64,000 nt of DNA from Mycolicibacter virginiensis (GTDB lineage Bacteria; Actinomycetota; Actinomycetes; Mycobacteriales; Mycobacteriaceae). Each line of letters opens with the position of its first letter. Position 1 is the first letter of the stretch. Below are positions 19,543 to 28,336 of this stretch, piece by piece. The stretch is taken from assembly GCF_022374935.2 (NCBI RefSeq), contig NZ_CP092430.2:2542001-2606000 (forward strand). The letters run 5' to 3'. The translations under genes and the position numbers were made by a program. The notes under the pieces are model-generated. The model did no database searches and was not told the origin of the DNA. It worked only from the letters and a program-made list of their open reading frames with translations.

Positions 19543-19559
19543 CGGGCCGGTCAGGCCCG
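19543..19559. terminator. small hairpin between convergent genes
   Basis: CGGGCC-GGTCA-GGCCCG is a 6-bp stem with a 5-base loop, in the 33-base gap between the convergent methyltransferase and SDR-hydrolase genes. It could serve both directions. It is short and lacks a U-run. Confidence 0.4.
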
Positions 19560-19571
19560 TACGAGTAGGAG

Positions 19572-21245
19572 CTAAAGGCCGCGGGAGCCGAGCCAGGTGT
19601 GGATGCGCTCGGCCACGGCTTCCCAGCCCGGCTCGAGCATCATGTTGTGGCCCATGCCCGGAAAGAACTCGGCTTCGCTGCCGTAGGCATGCGCGGTGGA
19701 CCGCACCTCTTTGCAGGTGTGCGCACCGTCGTGTTCGGCACCCAACACCAACAGCGGCGTGGTCACCCTCTTGGGGTGCGGCAGATTGAGCACCAGGCAG
19801 TCGACGCTGACGCGGGCGCTGTCCTCCTGCAGCCGTGCCGCGCATTCCAGCACCGTGTCTTCGGGAGTCGCCTCGGAGAAGAACTTCTCGCGGGCCAGTT
19901 CGGGGGTGTTGATGTAGGGCAGGGACTTGCCGGTGACCGCCATCTTGACTGCGTGCCACGGGCGGTGGCGCAGCCAGCGCAGACTGGAGCCGAAGTTACC
20001 CTGCGGGGGAATCGACGCCATCAAGACCCCGGCCGGCGCCGGCCGGTTCTCCAGGTACTTCTGCACGATCAGCCCACCCATCGAATGGCCAATCACCACC
20101 GGAGGCACTGGCAATTCGTCGGCGACCGATCGAACGTCTTGGACATAATCTTCGACGCTGCAGGTACGCAACGGCTTGTCGATGGGACTGCCGCCATGGC
20201 CGCGGAAGCTGAGCGCCAGCGCCCGGTAGCCCAGATCGGCGAAGTATCCGAGAAAGTTCTCGTCCCAACACCATGCGGCATGCCATGCGCCGTGGACGAA
20301 CAGCAAAGGAACCGGATGGGCCTCGCTGACGCAGCCCTTGTCGATCACCTCAAGCACGACACCGCTCCCCCTGTCCGGCGACCCGCTCTTCGTTGCCTTC
20401 GACGATAACCCGCCTTTCCCGGTACCTGCTTTGCGCGTCGATAGCGGCGTCCGCCGCGCCAGCAACGGTAGCAGCGGGCCGTGCGGCAGCACCCGATAGG
20501 CATCCACCAGCAGCTGATTGGCCCAGCCCGGCGTCACCCGGCCCTTGTCTGCGGCCAAGCCGTCGATGGCAGCTCGGGCAACTGTGTCCACTGGCTTCCA
20601 CATCACAGCCGGCAGCACCCGCTTGCGCTCTCCCGGTCGGAATCCGGCGACGAGGTCCAGTCCGGTGTCCACCGGCCCCGGGCACAACGCGGTGACGACG
20701 ACGCCGGTGCCTCGCAGTTCGCTCCGCAGACTCTCGGTATAGGACGCCACGAATGCTTTTGCGGCGCCGTAACTGGCCTGACCCGGCAGCGGGCCGAACC
20801 CGGCGACCGATGACACGTTCAGGACGGCTCCGCGGCCCCGCGCCACCATGCCCGGTAGGAAGCGGGTGCACAGATCGACCACCGCGGCCACATCGAGCTC
20901 GATCAGGCCCAATTGCCGTTGCGGTTCCGCCGCAGCGGCCAACGCCACCAGGGCCACGCCGGCATTGTTGACCAACACGTCGGGGACCAGGCCCAAGCCG
21001 GCAACCCGATCGGGCAGGGCGGCACGCTCGGCGGGGTTGGAAAGGTCGGTGGGCAGCACGTGGGCCGGACCCAGCCCCGACGAGCTGAGCTGGGCGGCCA
21101 GCGCGTGCAGCCGATCTGCGCTGCGCGCCACCAGAATCAGCTGGTGGCCGCGCCGGGCGAGTTCACATGCCAAGGCCACACCGATACCCGACGACGCGCC
21201 GGTGACAATCGCTGCACGGTCGGCGCCCGGAGCTGGTAGAGCCAC
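19572..21245 (-). CDS. fusion of SDR oxidoreductase and alpha/beta hydrolase
   Basis: A 557-residue two-domain protein. Residues 1 to about 270 are a short-chain dehydrogenase: TGASSGIG (15-22), NNAG (about residue 92), catalytic Ser in NVSSVAG, and YGAAK (about residue 159). A linker rich in Gly, Ser and Lys (about residues 275-295) leads to an alpha/beta hydrolase: LLFVHGAWHAAWCWDENF, nucleophile GHSMGG (about residue 388), an Asp in GAEHDG and His in GMGHNMM. In other mycobacteria I know these as separate proteins. The start is GTG 21245. The joint substrate is unknown; reduction plus ester or thioester cleavage is a possible pairing. Confidence 0.85.
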   Translation of the reverse strand: MALPAPGADRAAIVTGASSGIGVALACELARRGHQLILVARSADRLHALAAQLSSSGLGPAHVLPTDLSNPAERAALPDRVAGLGLVPDVLVNNAGVALVALAAAAEPQRQLGLIELDVAAVVDLCTRFLPGMVARGRGAVLNVSSVAGFGPLPGQASYGAAKAFVASYTESLRSELRGTGVVVTALCPGPVDTGLDLVAGFRPGERKRVLPAVMWKPVDTVARAAIDGLAADKGRVTPGWANQLLVDAYRVLPHGPLLPLLARRTPLSTRKAGTGKGGLSSKATKSGSPDRGSGVVLEVIDKGCVSEAHPVPLLFVHGAWHAAWCWDENFLGYFADLGYRALALSFRGHGGSPIDKPLRTCSVEDYVQDVRSVADELPVPPVVIGHSMGGLIVQKYLENRPAPAGVLMASIPPQGNFGSSLRWLRHRPWHAVKMAVTGKSLPYINTPELAREKFFSEATPEDTVLECAARLQEDSARVSVDCLVLNLPHPKRVTTPLLVLGAEHDGAHTCKEVRSTAHAYGSEAEFFPGMGHNMMLEPGWEAVAERIHTWLGSRGL

Positions 21246-21383
21246 GCGCTTACCTTATCCCCCGCTGCGCCGGCCACCAGCAAACGTATCCGGCCGGCGG
21301 CGGCGTCCAGAAAATATTCGCTGCCTCGGCGCGCGCTGGGTCAGGTTCCTGTGTACGCTGACACGAGCATGTGTCGGGGATAA

Positions 21384-22475
21384 ATGGGGGATTCGATGAC
21401 GCATACAAGCAATCGATGGTTGACGGCCGGATTCGTGGCGGGGGGCTGCGCCGGCCTGATGGGGATGACCGCTGTGCTCAGCGCAGGGTTCGCCTTCGGT
21501 GAGAACACCGCGCTGATCATGGGATCGGCGTTTCAACCGACGCCGGTACAGTCCTACATCGACCAGGTCATTGCCGGTTTCCTCGATCCCGAGCATCCGT
21601 TTGACGGGCAGCCGACGTTTCCGGGGTATACCCCCGTCGGCGTGACGACGCCGGAGACCGATTACGGACCGGGACTGACCCAGGGCGTCGACGACCTGCA
21701 CCAGGCGCTGTTGGCGCACTTGGCCGAGGGCGACAACATCGTTGTGTGGGGCTACTCGATGAGCGCTGCGGTGGCCACCCAGGAGTTGGTCAACCTCCTG
21801 AGTCTTCCGCCCGCCGAGCAGCCCGATCCGGACACCCTGCGCTTTGTTCTGCTGGAAAGCCTGAACAGTCCCAACGGCGGCTTCTTCACCCGCTTCGATT
21901 CGGACATGGCAGTGGCGCCAGCGGACGGTGCCTACCACACCGACATCTACAACATCGAGTACAGCGGAGCCACGGACTTCCCGAAATATCCGCTCAACTT
22001 CCTCGCGCTGGCCAACGCCATGGCCGGCTACGTCTACCTGCACCCGGCGCTGCTGCCCGGGTGGCCGACGACCTTCGACCCGAACGCGATCCAGGACGCG
22101 GTGAAGCTCCCGACATCGTCGGACGACCTCAACACCGATTACTTCCTGATTCCCACCCAGAATCTGCCGCTGCTCGATGGGATCCGCGCATTTCCGGTGT
22201 TCGGGCCGGCAATGGCGGATTTGGTGCAGCCCGCCCTGCGAGTACTCATCGATCTGGGCTACGACCGCTCAGATCCGGCCGATGTTCTCACGCCGGTGTC
22301 GTGGAGCATGCCGGGAATCGATTGGGACGTCGTGTCGCAGAATCTGCAACTCGGTTTCGAGCAAGGTTGGATTGCCGCCCAAGTCGACCTGGGTATGTTG
22401 CCCGACAGCGAGCTGCCGAGTCTCTACCCCTACCTCCCGGATCTGTCGGGCCTCATCGGCGCCCTGGACACATAG
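21384..22475 (+). CDS. secreted PE-PPE-domain serine hydrolase
   Basis: A 363-residue protein with an N-terminal signal/anchor (about residues 12-40, WLTAGFVAGGCAGLMGMTAVL) and a PE-PPE domain (PF08237), an alpha/beta hydrolase fold found at the C-terminus of some PE and PPE proteins. The nucleophile is in VWGYSMSAAVAT (GxSxS, about residue 119). MGSAFQPTP and DLHQALLAHLAEGDNIVV are also typical. Here the domain stands alone, without a PE or PPE part. The start may be ATG 21384 or ATG 21396; the second has GGGGG five bases upstream. Probably acts on lipid esters outside the cytosol. Confidence 0.85.
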   Translation: MGDSMTHTSNRWLTAGFVAGGCAGLMGMTAVLSAGFAFGENTALIMGSAFQPTPVQSYIDQVIAGFLDPEHPFDGQPTFPGYTPVGVTTPETDYGPGLTQGVDDLHQALLAHLAEGDNIVVWGYSMSAAVATQELVNLLSLPPAEQPDPDTLRFVLLESLNSPNGGFFTRFDSDMAVAPADGAYHTDIYNIEYSGATDFPKYPLNFLALANAMAGYVYLHPALLPGWPTTFDPNAIQDAVKLPTSSDDLNTDYFLIPTQNLPLLDGIRAFPVFGPAMADLVQPALRVLIDLGYDRSDPADVLTPVSWSMPGIDWDVVSQNLQLGFEQGWIAAQVDLGMLPDSELPSLYPYLPDLSGLIGALDT

Positions 22476-22637
22476 CACAAGTGCGACGCCGGGCGATGCC
22501 CGAACGCCGTTGCCCTCGCCCGGATGTCGTGGGCCCCAACGGTTTCGACGCTCGTCGGGGCAGGCTGGGCTAGCCTACGATCCCACGCGCCGGGTCGGCC
22601 GGCACGTGGGACGCCGAAGTCAGGCTGTTGAGGACGG

Positions 22638-23990
22638 CTACGCCGCCGGGGTGACGTCGAAGATCGCGTCCCAGAGACCCTGGATGTCGAAGGGCCCGAT
22701 GATCCCGATGTTGTCGAAGATGTTGTACCAGTAGTCGCCGAAGAAGGCCTGGAGCTGCTCGGGCGTCGGCAAGAAGCCGGTGGTGTCGATGACCGGGTCC
22801 GGCGGCAGCGGGTTCTTGATGTCGAGCAACACAGTGCCCAAGCGCCACAACCACGCCTGCGTCTCGATCATCTCCGGGTTGGAGACGTTAGCGGTGCCCT
22901 CCTCGTAGGCGTCCATCCATTCACCGATGACGGGGTTGCCCGGCCACAGGTCGTCCATGATCTTGACCAGCCAGTAGTAACTGGGCGTGTTCCAGTCCTC
23001 GGGGTTGAAGATGTTGCCGCCGGGCTCGGGAAGCAGGCACGGCCCGGGGCACAGCGGGCTGCCCGGGATGAACGGATTGAAGGCCAGCAAGGACGAGGCG
23101 ATAAACGATTGCAGTACGCGCGCGAATTCGATCGGGTCGGGGAGGTCAAACTTGTCGACGTCGAACGGCTGCATCAGGCTGTCGAAGAAGTTGGTGAACG
23201 GCGTGCTGAAGTCCATCGCGTAGTAGCTGCCCGCCCAGGGCATCAACGGCGCGTCCGGGTCGATATTGGGGTAGTCCTCGGGGTTCAACCCCAGTTCTTC
23301 CAGGGTGCGGGTGCCCTGCCAGTAGTACATGTCGTTGGCGTACCCGATGTTGACCATGCCTGGCCCATTGGGGTCGAAGTAGAACTCGTTGCCGTCCGTC
23401 ATGTCCGAGAACGGGATCTGGAACCAGTTCTCGATCAGCGGGAACTTCTGCAGGCCAGTGGCAATCAGCAAGCTCCACAGCGTCTGGTCGATCCAGGTGA
23501 AGCCGGTGATCGGGCTGGTCGGCATCGCCGGCAGACAGTCCAAGCCCGCGCAGCTCAGGTCAATCGGAATCTGAACATTGGCCAACATCGACAGCTGCTG
23601 TCCGAGGCCGGGGAACAGTCGGTCCCCCTCGTGACCGGCGCCGGAGATCAACGGGAACGGGAACATCATCTGGAGGATGCCCTCGAAGTGCCCCATGTCG
23701 CCGGGGTCCTCGCCCCAGGCGTTGGTGGGACTTCCGGCCATCCAAGGGCCGCTGTAGAACAGCGACTTTGCCAGCGTGTCCAGCCCGTGAATCTCGTTCG
23801 CCGGAATATTGACCAACGCCTGGAACAGGTTCAGCGGAACGTTCAACCATGACTCACCGGCGGTCAGCTGCGTGTCCAGGTGAGCCGTGGGCAGCTCTTG
23901 GATCGCGGGCGCTGCCGGAGCGACGGCGATGAGTCCGGCGGTGGTGACGACCAGCCCCGCGGAGAAGTACGAACGCAAGGCTGAAACCAT
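22638..23990 (-). CDS. secreted protein of unknown function, paralogue of the next gene
   Basis: A 450-residue exported protein. The start is ATG 23990 (MVSALRSYF), with GGAGG eight bases upstream; an upstream in-frame start at 24035 is less likely. Residues 1-32 form a signal peptide. The mature protein has no domain I recognise. It is rich in Trp, Phe, Pro and Asp and has conserved blocks shared with its neighbour: NVPLNLFQALVNIPANE, AWGEDPGDMGHF, LMPWAG, FFDSLMQP, and the Cys pairs SCAGLDC and PLCPGPC, which probably form disulfides. Described here as a mycobacterial secreted family without known function. Confidence 0.8.
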   Translation of the reverse strand: MVSALRSYFSAGLVVTTAGLIAVAPAAPAIQELPTAHLDTQLTAGESWLNVPLNLFQALVNIPANEIHGLDTLAKSLFYSGPWMAGSPTNAWGEDPGDMGHFEGILQMMFPFPLISGAGHEGDRLFPGLGQQLSMLANVQIPIDLSCAGLDCLPAMPTSPITGFTWIDQTLWSLLIATGLQKFPLIENWFQIPFSDMTDGNEFYFDPNGPGMVNIGYANDMYYWQGTRTLEELGLNPEDYPNIDPDAPLMPWAGSYYAMDFSTPFTNFFDSLMQPFDVDKFDLPDPIEFARVLQSFIASSLLAFNPFIPGSPLCPGPCLLPEPGGNIFNPEDWNTPSYYWLVKIMDDLWPGNPVIGEWMDAYEEGTANVSNPEMIETQAWLWRLGTVLLDIKNPLPPDPVIDTTGFLPTPEQLQAFFGDYWYNIFDNIGIIGPFDIQGLWDAIFDVTPAA

Positions 23991-24174
23991 CCCGGGGTCC
24001 TCCAACAAGCTAAGGTAAGTTACGGAAAGCGGCACGGCCGCATGCGGTTCATGAATCTACCAAAGTGTTACCTGAGCGCAAATCGAGAGTCACATGTTGG
24101 TAATGGAGACGTGTGCGATGTGTTTGCTGTGAGAACCGTGGGCGCAGCAGCGCGACGGGCCCCGAACACACGAC

Positions 24175-24199
24175 AGCCCGGCCGCTAATGGGCCGGGCT
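24175..24199 (-). terminator. hairpin downstream of the larger secreted paralogue
   Basis: AGCCCGGCC (24175-24183) and GGCCGGGCT (24191-24199) form a perfect 9-bp stem with a 7-base loop. It lies about 31 bases beyond the stop codon of the minus-strand gene at 24230. There is no U-run. It isolates this gene from the paralogue downstream. Confidence 0.6.
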
Positions 24200-24229
24200 G
24201 CCGCGAAGTCGCTCTGACGCGGAGTCGAT

Positions 24230-26041
24230 CTAGAAGGGGAACCAGCTCGCGAGCTCGCTCCAAAACGCGTCGAGATCGGTGACGAGTCCGCCGCTCGGGT
24301 CGAGGAACCGCAGGAAATCGTCCCAGAGCAGCAGCGAATTCTTGCCGCCGTAGTCGCCGATCTCCTGCTCGTCCAGCGGCAGGTCGGGGTTCCAGGTCGG
24401 CGGCATGTAGTAGCCGGTTTCGGGGTTGATCGGCCACGGCCCCAGCAGGCCCGGGTCGGTCAGGATCCCGCCGTTGACGGCCAGGGCCGGCAGATACGGG
24501 TTGATGTCACCGAGCAAGTCGATGATCTGGTTGTGGGTGTCGGCGTCGAAGGTGAACATCCCGGTCTGCAGAGCAGAGATACCGGCCAGGACCTGCTCGT
24601 CGGTCCCGCCGTTGGCATTGCCGATGGCGTTCTCGCCTTCCTGCTCAGTCAGGTCGATCCACTGCTGGATCAGTGGGTTGGGGGCGCCGATCCCCTGGAT
24701 CGACTTGACGAGGTCAAGGCTGGTCACTCCCCACGGCGGGGAGACCGGCGGCATGTTGCACAGCCCCGGGCACATCGGGCTGCCGGCGACGTACGGGTTG
24801 AAGTCGACGACCATCCCGGCGATCAGGGCTTTCATCGCCTGGAAGACCTCCTCCGGGCCGGAGAAGTGGAAGCCGGTGAGCGGGTCGTCGCCGTTGACAC
24901 TCCAGTCGACCGGCTGCATCAGGCTGTCGAACCATCGCTGCAGGGGGCCGAACGGGTCCAGCTTGAAGGTCAGTCCCGCCCACGGCATCAGGTTGATCTG
25001 GTTGCCGTACTCGTCGAGGACGGGGTCGCCGTTCTCGTCGAGGAGCGGGTGGGTGCCCGGGTAGCCGAACCCGGGCTGAGCCTCACCGGACCATGGGCTC
25101 CCGCCGTACATCGGCCCGCCCGGCACCGCCCCACCCGGACCGACGCCGGCGTCCGGGTTGGCGATACCGCCGGAGGTCGGATTGTCCGGGTCACTCCACG
25201 GGCTGTCGGGGAACTTATAACCGTTCAACAGGTCCTGGATCGGCACCTTGAGCCAGTACTTGAACAGGTCCAGCTGATTGTCGTCGTTCGGGAAGTTGGT
25301 GAACTTCAGGAAGAAGTTCAGCGTCGCGTCCAAGCCGGTGATCCCGGTGATCGGCTCGACCGGAGACATCGGATAGCACTGGATCGAGTCACACGATGCG
25401 CTGATCGGCAGCATGGCCGCCGCGAACATCGCGAACTGCTGGCCCCAACCCGCGGTGCCGTTGGCCAACGCATCCGGGTCGATCGTCGGGTCATACAGAC
25501 CGGAGAGCTGCGGGGCGAACGGCAGCATGAAGTCCATGACGGCCATGAAGTGGCCCGGGTCGCCCGGGTCCTCACCCCAGATATTGGTGGCGCTGGGAGT
25601 GAACCAGTTGCCGGTGAAGAAGAACGAGTTGGCCAGCACGTTGGTGGCCGACACCTCGTTGAACGGGATGTTGACGATGTCCTGGAACAGGTTGAACGGC
25701 ACATTGAGCAACGACGCCTCGGCCGCCAGCTGCACCGCGCGCTCGGCCGCGGTCGGATCTTTAATCCAGGGTGCGACCGGCGAGACCGGAGTGACCGCAG
25801 CTACGGCTGTCGCGGCCGCGACGGCGGCGCCGGCTGTGGTGTAGCGGCGCTGCGGCGCCGGAGGGCGCGGACCGGCAGCCGCGGATCGCCGCTGTGCCCC
25901 TGCGCGGTGCGCCCCGGCAGTCGCCGATCGGCCCTGCGGGACGGCTACCGCCCCCCCGGCAATCGCGAATCGACGCTGCGGAACCGCTCTGTGCGCTCCG
26001 CCCGTTGTGTACCGACGCTGACGCGTCCCCCCACCAATCAC
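24230..26041 (-). CDS. secreted protein of unknown function with Arg-rich repeated N-terminus
   Basis: A protein of about 603 residues. The start is GTG 26041 (VIGGGTRQRRY), with AAGGGGGA upstream; a GTG at 26089 is also in frame. The first ~75 residues contain several imperfect copies of a PQRR-x3-AG unit (QRRYTTGG, QRRFAIAGG, QGRSATAG, QRRSAAAG, QRRYTTAG). The last copy runs into a hydrophobic segment (AAVAAATAVAAVTPV) that looks like a signal peptide. The mature part shares NVPFNLFQDIVNIPFNE, IWGEDPGDPGHF, LMPWAG, WFDSLMQP and Cys pairs (SCDSIQC, PMCPGLC) with the neighbour at 22638, but carries a Gly/Pro-rich insert near residues 300-350. Function unknown. Confidence 0.78.
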   Translation of the reverse strand: MIGGGTRQRRYTTGGAHRAVPQRRFAIAGGAVAVPQGRSATAGAHRAGAQRRSAAAGPRPPAPQRRYTTAGAAVAAATAVAAVTPVSPVAPWIKDPTAAERAVQLAAEASLLNVPFNLFQDIVNIPFNEVSATNVLANSFFFTGNWFTPSATNIWGEDPGDPGHFMAVMDFMLPFAPQLSGLYDPTIDPDALANGTAGWGQQFAMFAAAMLPISASCDSIQCYPMSPVEPITGITGLDATLNFFLKFTNFPNDDNQLDLFKYWLKVPIQDLLNGYKFPDSPWSDPDNPTSGGIANPDAGVGPGGAVPGGPMYGGSPWSGEAQPGFGYPGTHPLLDENGDPVLDEYGNQINLMPWAGLTFKLDPFGPLQRWFDSLMQPVDWSVNGDDPLTGFHFSGPEEVFQAMKALIAGMVVDFNPYVAGSPMCPGLCNMPPVSPPWGVTSLDLVKSIQGIGAPNPLIQQWIDLTEQEGENAIGNANGGTDEQVLAGISALQTGMFTFDADTHNQIIDLLGDINPYLPALAVNGGILTDPGLLGPWPINPETGYYMPPTWNPDLPLDEQEIGDYGGKNSLLLWDDFLRFLDPSGGLVTDLDAFWSELASWFPF

Positions 26042-26191
26042 AAATCCCCCTTGTGTCCCCCACGAACCGTGACAGCATATAGCTGTCACAGCCGGGTGTC
26101 TAAGCGAGCAGTGATTAACTTACATCACTTGGGGAATGTTTTCCGCTAAGTTCCACGTAAACTTCGTCAAAGGTTGATCTTTAGCTTTTAT

Positions 26192-26911
26192 TCAGCTATC
26201 CCGCCATGCGAGATCGCCATAGCCGTCGAGATGAGCCACCTCCCCGACCGGCTTGCGGGTGGTCGGACCGTAGCGCCCACGGGGCCATCCGAGCGGCACG
26301 ATGCAACACGGCGTGACCGCGTGCGGCAGGCGCAATACGCGTCGCACCGCGCGCTGATTCCACAGCGGAAGGGTGATCAGCGAGGCGCCCAAGCCCATGG
26401 CACGGGCTGCGAGCAGCAGATTCTGAACACTGGGGTAGATCGACCCCCAGTAGGCGGACTCGGCGATGTGCGGCATGCGCACCACCGGCAAGCGGCCCTC
26501 CCGTGCCCCCAGTCGCAGGCAGGCCACCACGAGCACTGGAAGCTCAGCGAAATGGTCGATCTGCCACTCCATCGCCCGGGCTATACCGGCGATCGATTCG
26601 TCGGTCTTGATCTTTCTCCGCAACACCACACCGCGCTGAATTTTCCAGGCCTGCCGATAACGCCTAGCCAATTCCTCTTTGACGTGGCGGTCCTTCACAA
26701 CGATGAATTCCCAGTTCTGCCCGTCATTTCCGGTCGGGGCACGCAGCGCCAACTCAATGCACTTGAGCACCACCGCGTCATCGACCGGATCGGAGTACAC
26801 GCGCCGTATCGCGCGCTGCGTCATCATGGCCTCAGCCAGCGGCATCTCCAGCCGAGCCAACGCCTCGGCCGTCGTCGGCACATGACTGTATGTGAACTCG
26901 GATTCAGGCAT
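26192..26911 (-). CDS. nitroreductase-family FMN oxidoreductase
   Basis: A 239-residue nitroreductase-type protein. It has the N-terminal RAIRRVYSDPVDD (FMN phosphate-binding), APTGNDGQNWEFIVV (flavin-contact loop), AESAYWGSIYPSVQNLLLAARAMGLG, and a C-terminal IVPLGWPRGRYGPTTRKP typical of the family. The start is taken as ATG 26911 (MPESEFTYSH), which overlaps the end of the DUF2505 gene by 8 bases; a longer frame to 26977 would lie inside that gene. It is the last gene of a three-gene operon whose first gene encodes another flavoprotein. Confidence 0.87.
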   Translation of the reverse strand: MPESEFTYSHVPTTAEALARLEMPLAEAMMTQRAIRRVYSDPVDDAVVLKCIELALRAPTGNDGQNWEFIVVKDRHVKEELARRYRQAWKIQRGVVLRRKIKTDESIAGIARAMEWQIDHFAELPVLVVACLRLGAREGRLPVVRMPHIAESAYWGSIYPSVQNLLLAARAMGLGASLITLPLWNQRAVRRVLRLPHAVTPCCIVPLGWPRGRYGPTTRKPVGEVAHLDGYGDLAWRDS

Positions 26912-27407
26912 TTTCACCCAGCCAGGTCGTAGTGAACCGTTGTATTTCCGGAATGCCTTGCGAGAATTCACGGGCAAGGAAGCCCTCGATGGGGCCGCCC
27001 ACTAACGGCACCTTGAACCGGATCGTGCCATTCAACGCCAGCTTCGATCCCGTGCCGTCGCGTTCGAGCACCGCGGTGCCGCTCCCCGACCCCGGAGCGC
27101 CGGTCACCGCGACCGTGATCTCACCGTTGACCCGTCCGTCGCCCGCCGGCGTCCACACCTCGGTGGTGACGATGTTGAGGTCGCCGCGATACACCTTGGC
27201 CAACATGCCGGGCAATGCGCCGTGGCGCAGGTCCTCGGTCACCACGACCCGAATGCGGCCGTCGGCATCAACATCCAGGGAGTCGAGGGTTTTGCTTCCG
27301 CCAAAGGCCTCCAGCCGGGCCTGCCAGTAGGACCGGTCGCCGAAGGCACGGTGCACCTGCTCGACCGAGGCAGGTGAGGAGAACGTCACCTCAAAGGAAC
27401 GCGGCAT
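26904..27407 (-). CDS. DUF2505 / SRPBCC-fold protein
   Basis: A 167-residue protein starting MPRSFEVTFSSPASVEQVHRAF, with the START/SRPBCC-like pattern of DUF2505: an N-terminal strand-helix, YWQARLEAFGG, a central beta sheet ending in GTIRFKVPLVGGPIEGF, and a long C-terminal helix. Such folds bind hydrophobic ligands; no catalytic residues are evident. The start is ATG 27407, with GAGAGG nine bases upstream. It lies 13 bases after the flavodoxin-like gene and overlaps the nitroreductase gene. Confidence 0.82.
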   Translation of the reverse strand: MPRSFEVTFSSPASVEQVHRAFGDRSYWQARLEAFGGSKTLDSLDVDADGRIRVVVTEDLRHGALPGMLAKVYRGDLNIVTTEVWTPAGDGRVNGEITVAVTGAPGSGSGTAVLERDGTGSKLALNGTIRFKVPLVGGPIEGFLAREFSQGIPEIQRFTTTWLGENA

Positions 27408-27420
27408 TACTGCTGACCTC

Positions 27421-28101
27421 TCACTTGCCGAATAACCGGCTCACCAGGCCCGCGGCGAACTTGCGGATCCGGTCGAGCTGCTCGGGCTGAACGTTGGTGG
27501 GTGGCAGGCGCAGGCCCAGGTAGCGCTCTCGGTAGCGGCCGCTGCCCAGGTAGCTGGTCAACGCCAGCATCGAGCGCAGCGGGTCCCCGGGGTAGCTGAG
27601 GTGAATCTCGTCCTGGTAGCGACCACCGCACCCCTCCGCGAGCCGACAGACCTCGGCATAGTTCTCCTGCCAGAACTCGCGGCACACGGTGAACACCACA
27701 AAGGGCTTGCCGTCCAGAAGCTTTCGGGCCTCATCGGTTTGCAGAAATGACCTGATCGGCATGGCAGGCGCCTTCCACCAGGTCGGCGACCCGATGCAGA
27801 TCAAGTCGTACTCACCGTCGCGCACCGCGTCGGGAGTGCGGATCTCCCCCGTCTCGCCCCGCTGCTGGGCCTTGAGCACACTGAGCATGTCGGGCCAGAC
27901 CCGGCGCAGCGGGAACTGCGCAAAACGCTGGGAGTAGCGCGGGTCGGTGAATTCGATACCGGCTTTGACCACCTCGCAGCCCCGCTGCTCGAACACCTCC
28001 CCGGCAGCCTCGAGCACCTTGAGTGACTGCCCGGAAAAGCTGTAGTACAACAACAGAATCCGCGGCGCCCGTCCGTTGCGCTCGCTGGCCTCAACCGCCA
28101 T
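27421..28101 (-). CDS. flavodoxin-like / NAD(P)H-quinone reductase-type flavoprotein
   Basis: A 226-residue protein starting at ATG 28101 (MAVEASERNGR), with AGGAGG five bases upstream. It shows a flavodoxin phosphate-binding loop, LLYYSFSGQSLKVLEA (about residues 19-34), and IGSPTWWKAPAMPIRSF near the isoalloxazine site. The frame continues upstream through the 57-bp repeats to 28383, but that part is repeat sequence, not protein-like. It heads a flavodoxin-DUF2505-nitroreductase operon. Redox partner unknown. Confidence 0.82.
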   Translation of the reverse strand: MAVEASERNGRAPRILLLYYSFSGQSLKVLEAAGEVFEQRGCEVVKAGIEFTDPRYSQRFAQFPLRRVWPDMLSVLKAQQRGETGEIRTPDAVRDGEYDLICIGSPTWWKAPAMPIRSFLQTDEARKLLDGKPFVVFTVCREFWQENYAEVCRLAEGCGGRYQDEIHLSYPGDPLRSMLALTSYLGSGRYRERYLGLRLPPTNVQPEQLDRIRKFAAGLVSRLFGK

Positions 28102-28117
28102 CTGTGCCTCCTGGTTC

Positions 28118-28288
28118 ATGCGGCGTTCCCAGCTTCGGCTCTCCTCCGTCGAGCCTCGCTGAACCGCCGGGTTTATGCGGCGTTCCCAGCTTCGGCTCTC
28201 CTCCGTCGAGCCTCGCTGAACCGCCGGGTTTATGCGGCGTTCCCAGCTTCGGCTCTCCTCCGTCGAGCCTCGCTGAACCGCCGGGTCC
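28118..28288. repeat. 57-bp tandem repeat, three copies (VNTR/MIRU-like)
   Basis: Three head-to-tail copies start at 28118, 28175 and 28232, each beginning ATGCGGCGTTCCCAGC and ending near CTGAACCGCCGGGT. They are identical or nearly so. The unit is 19 codons long and would read INPAVQRGSTEESRSWERR in the minus frame, but that is probably not translated. It sits between the divergent flavodoxin and methyltransferase genes. Confidence 0.92.
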
Positions 28289-28336
28289 GACCGTGCGGTG
28301 CATCGACTGCCCGTCAAGGGTATTAGGCTCGCCGAC

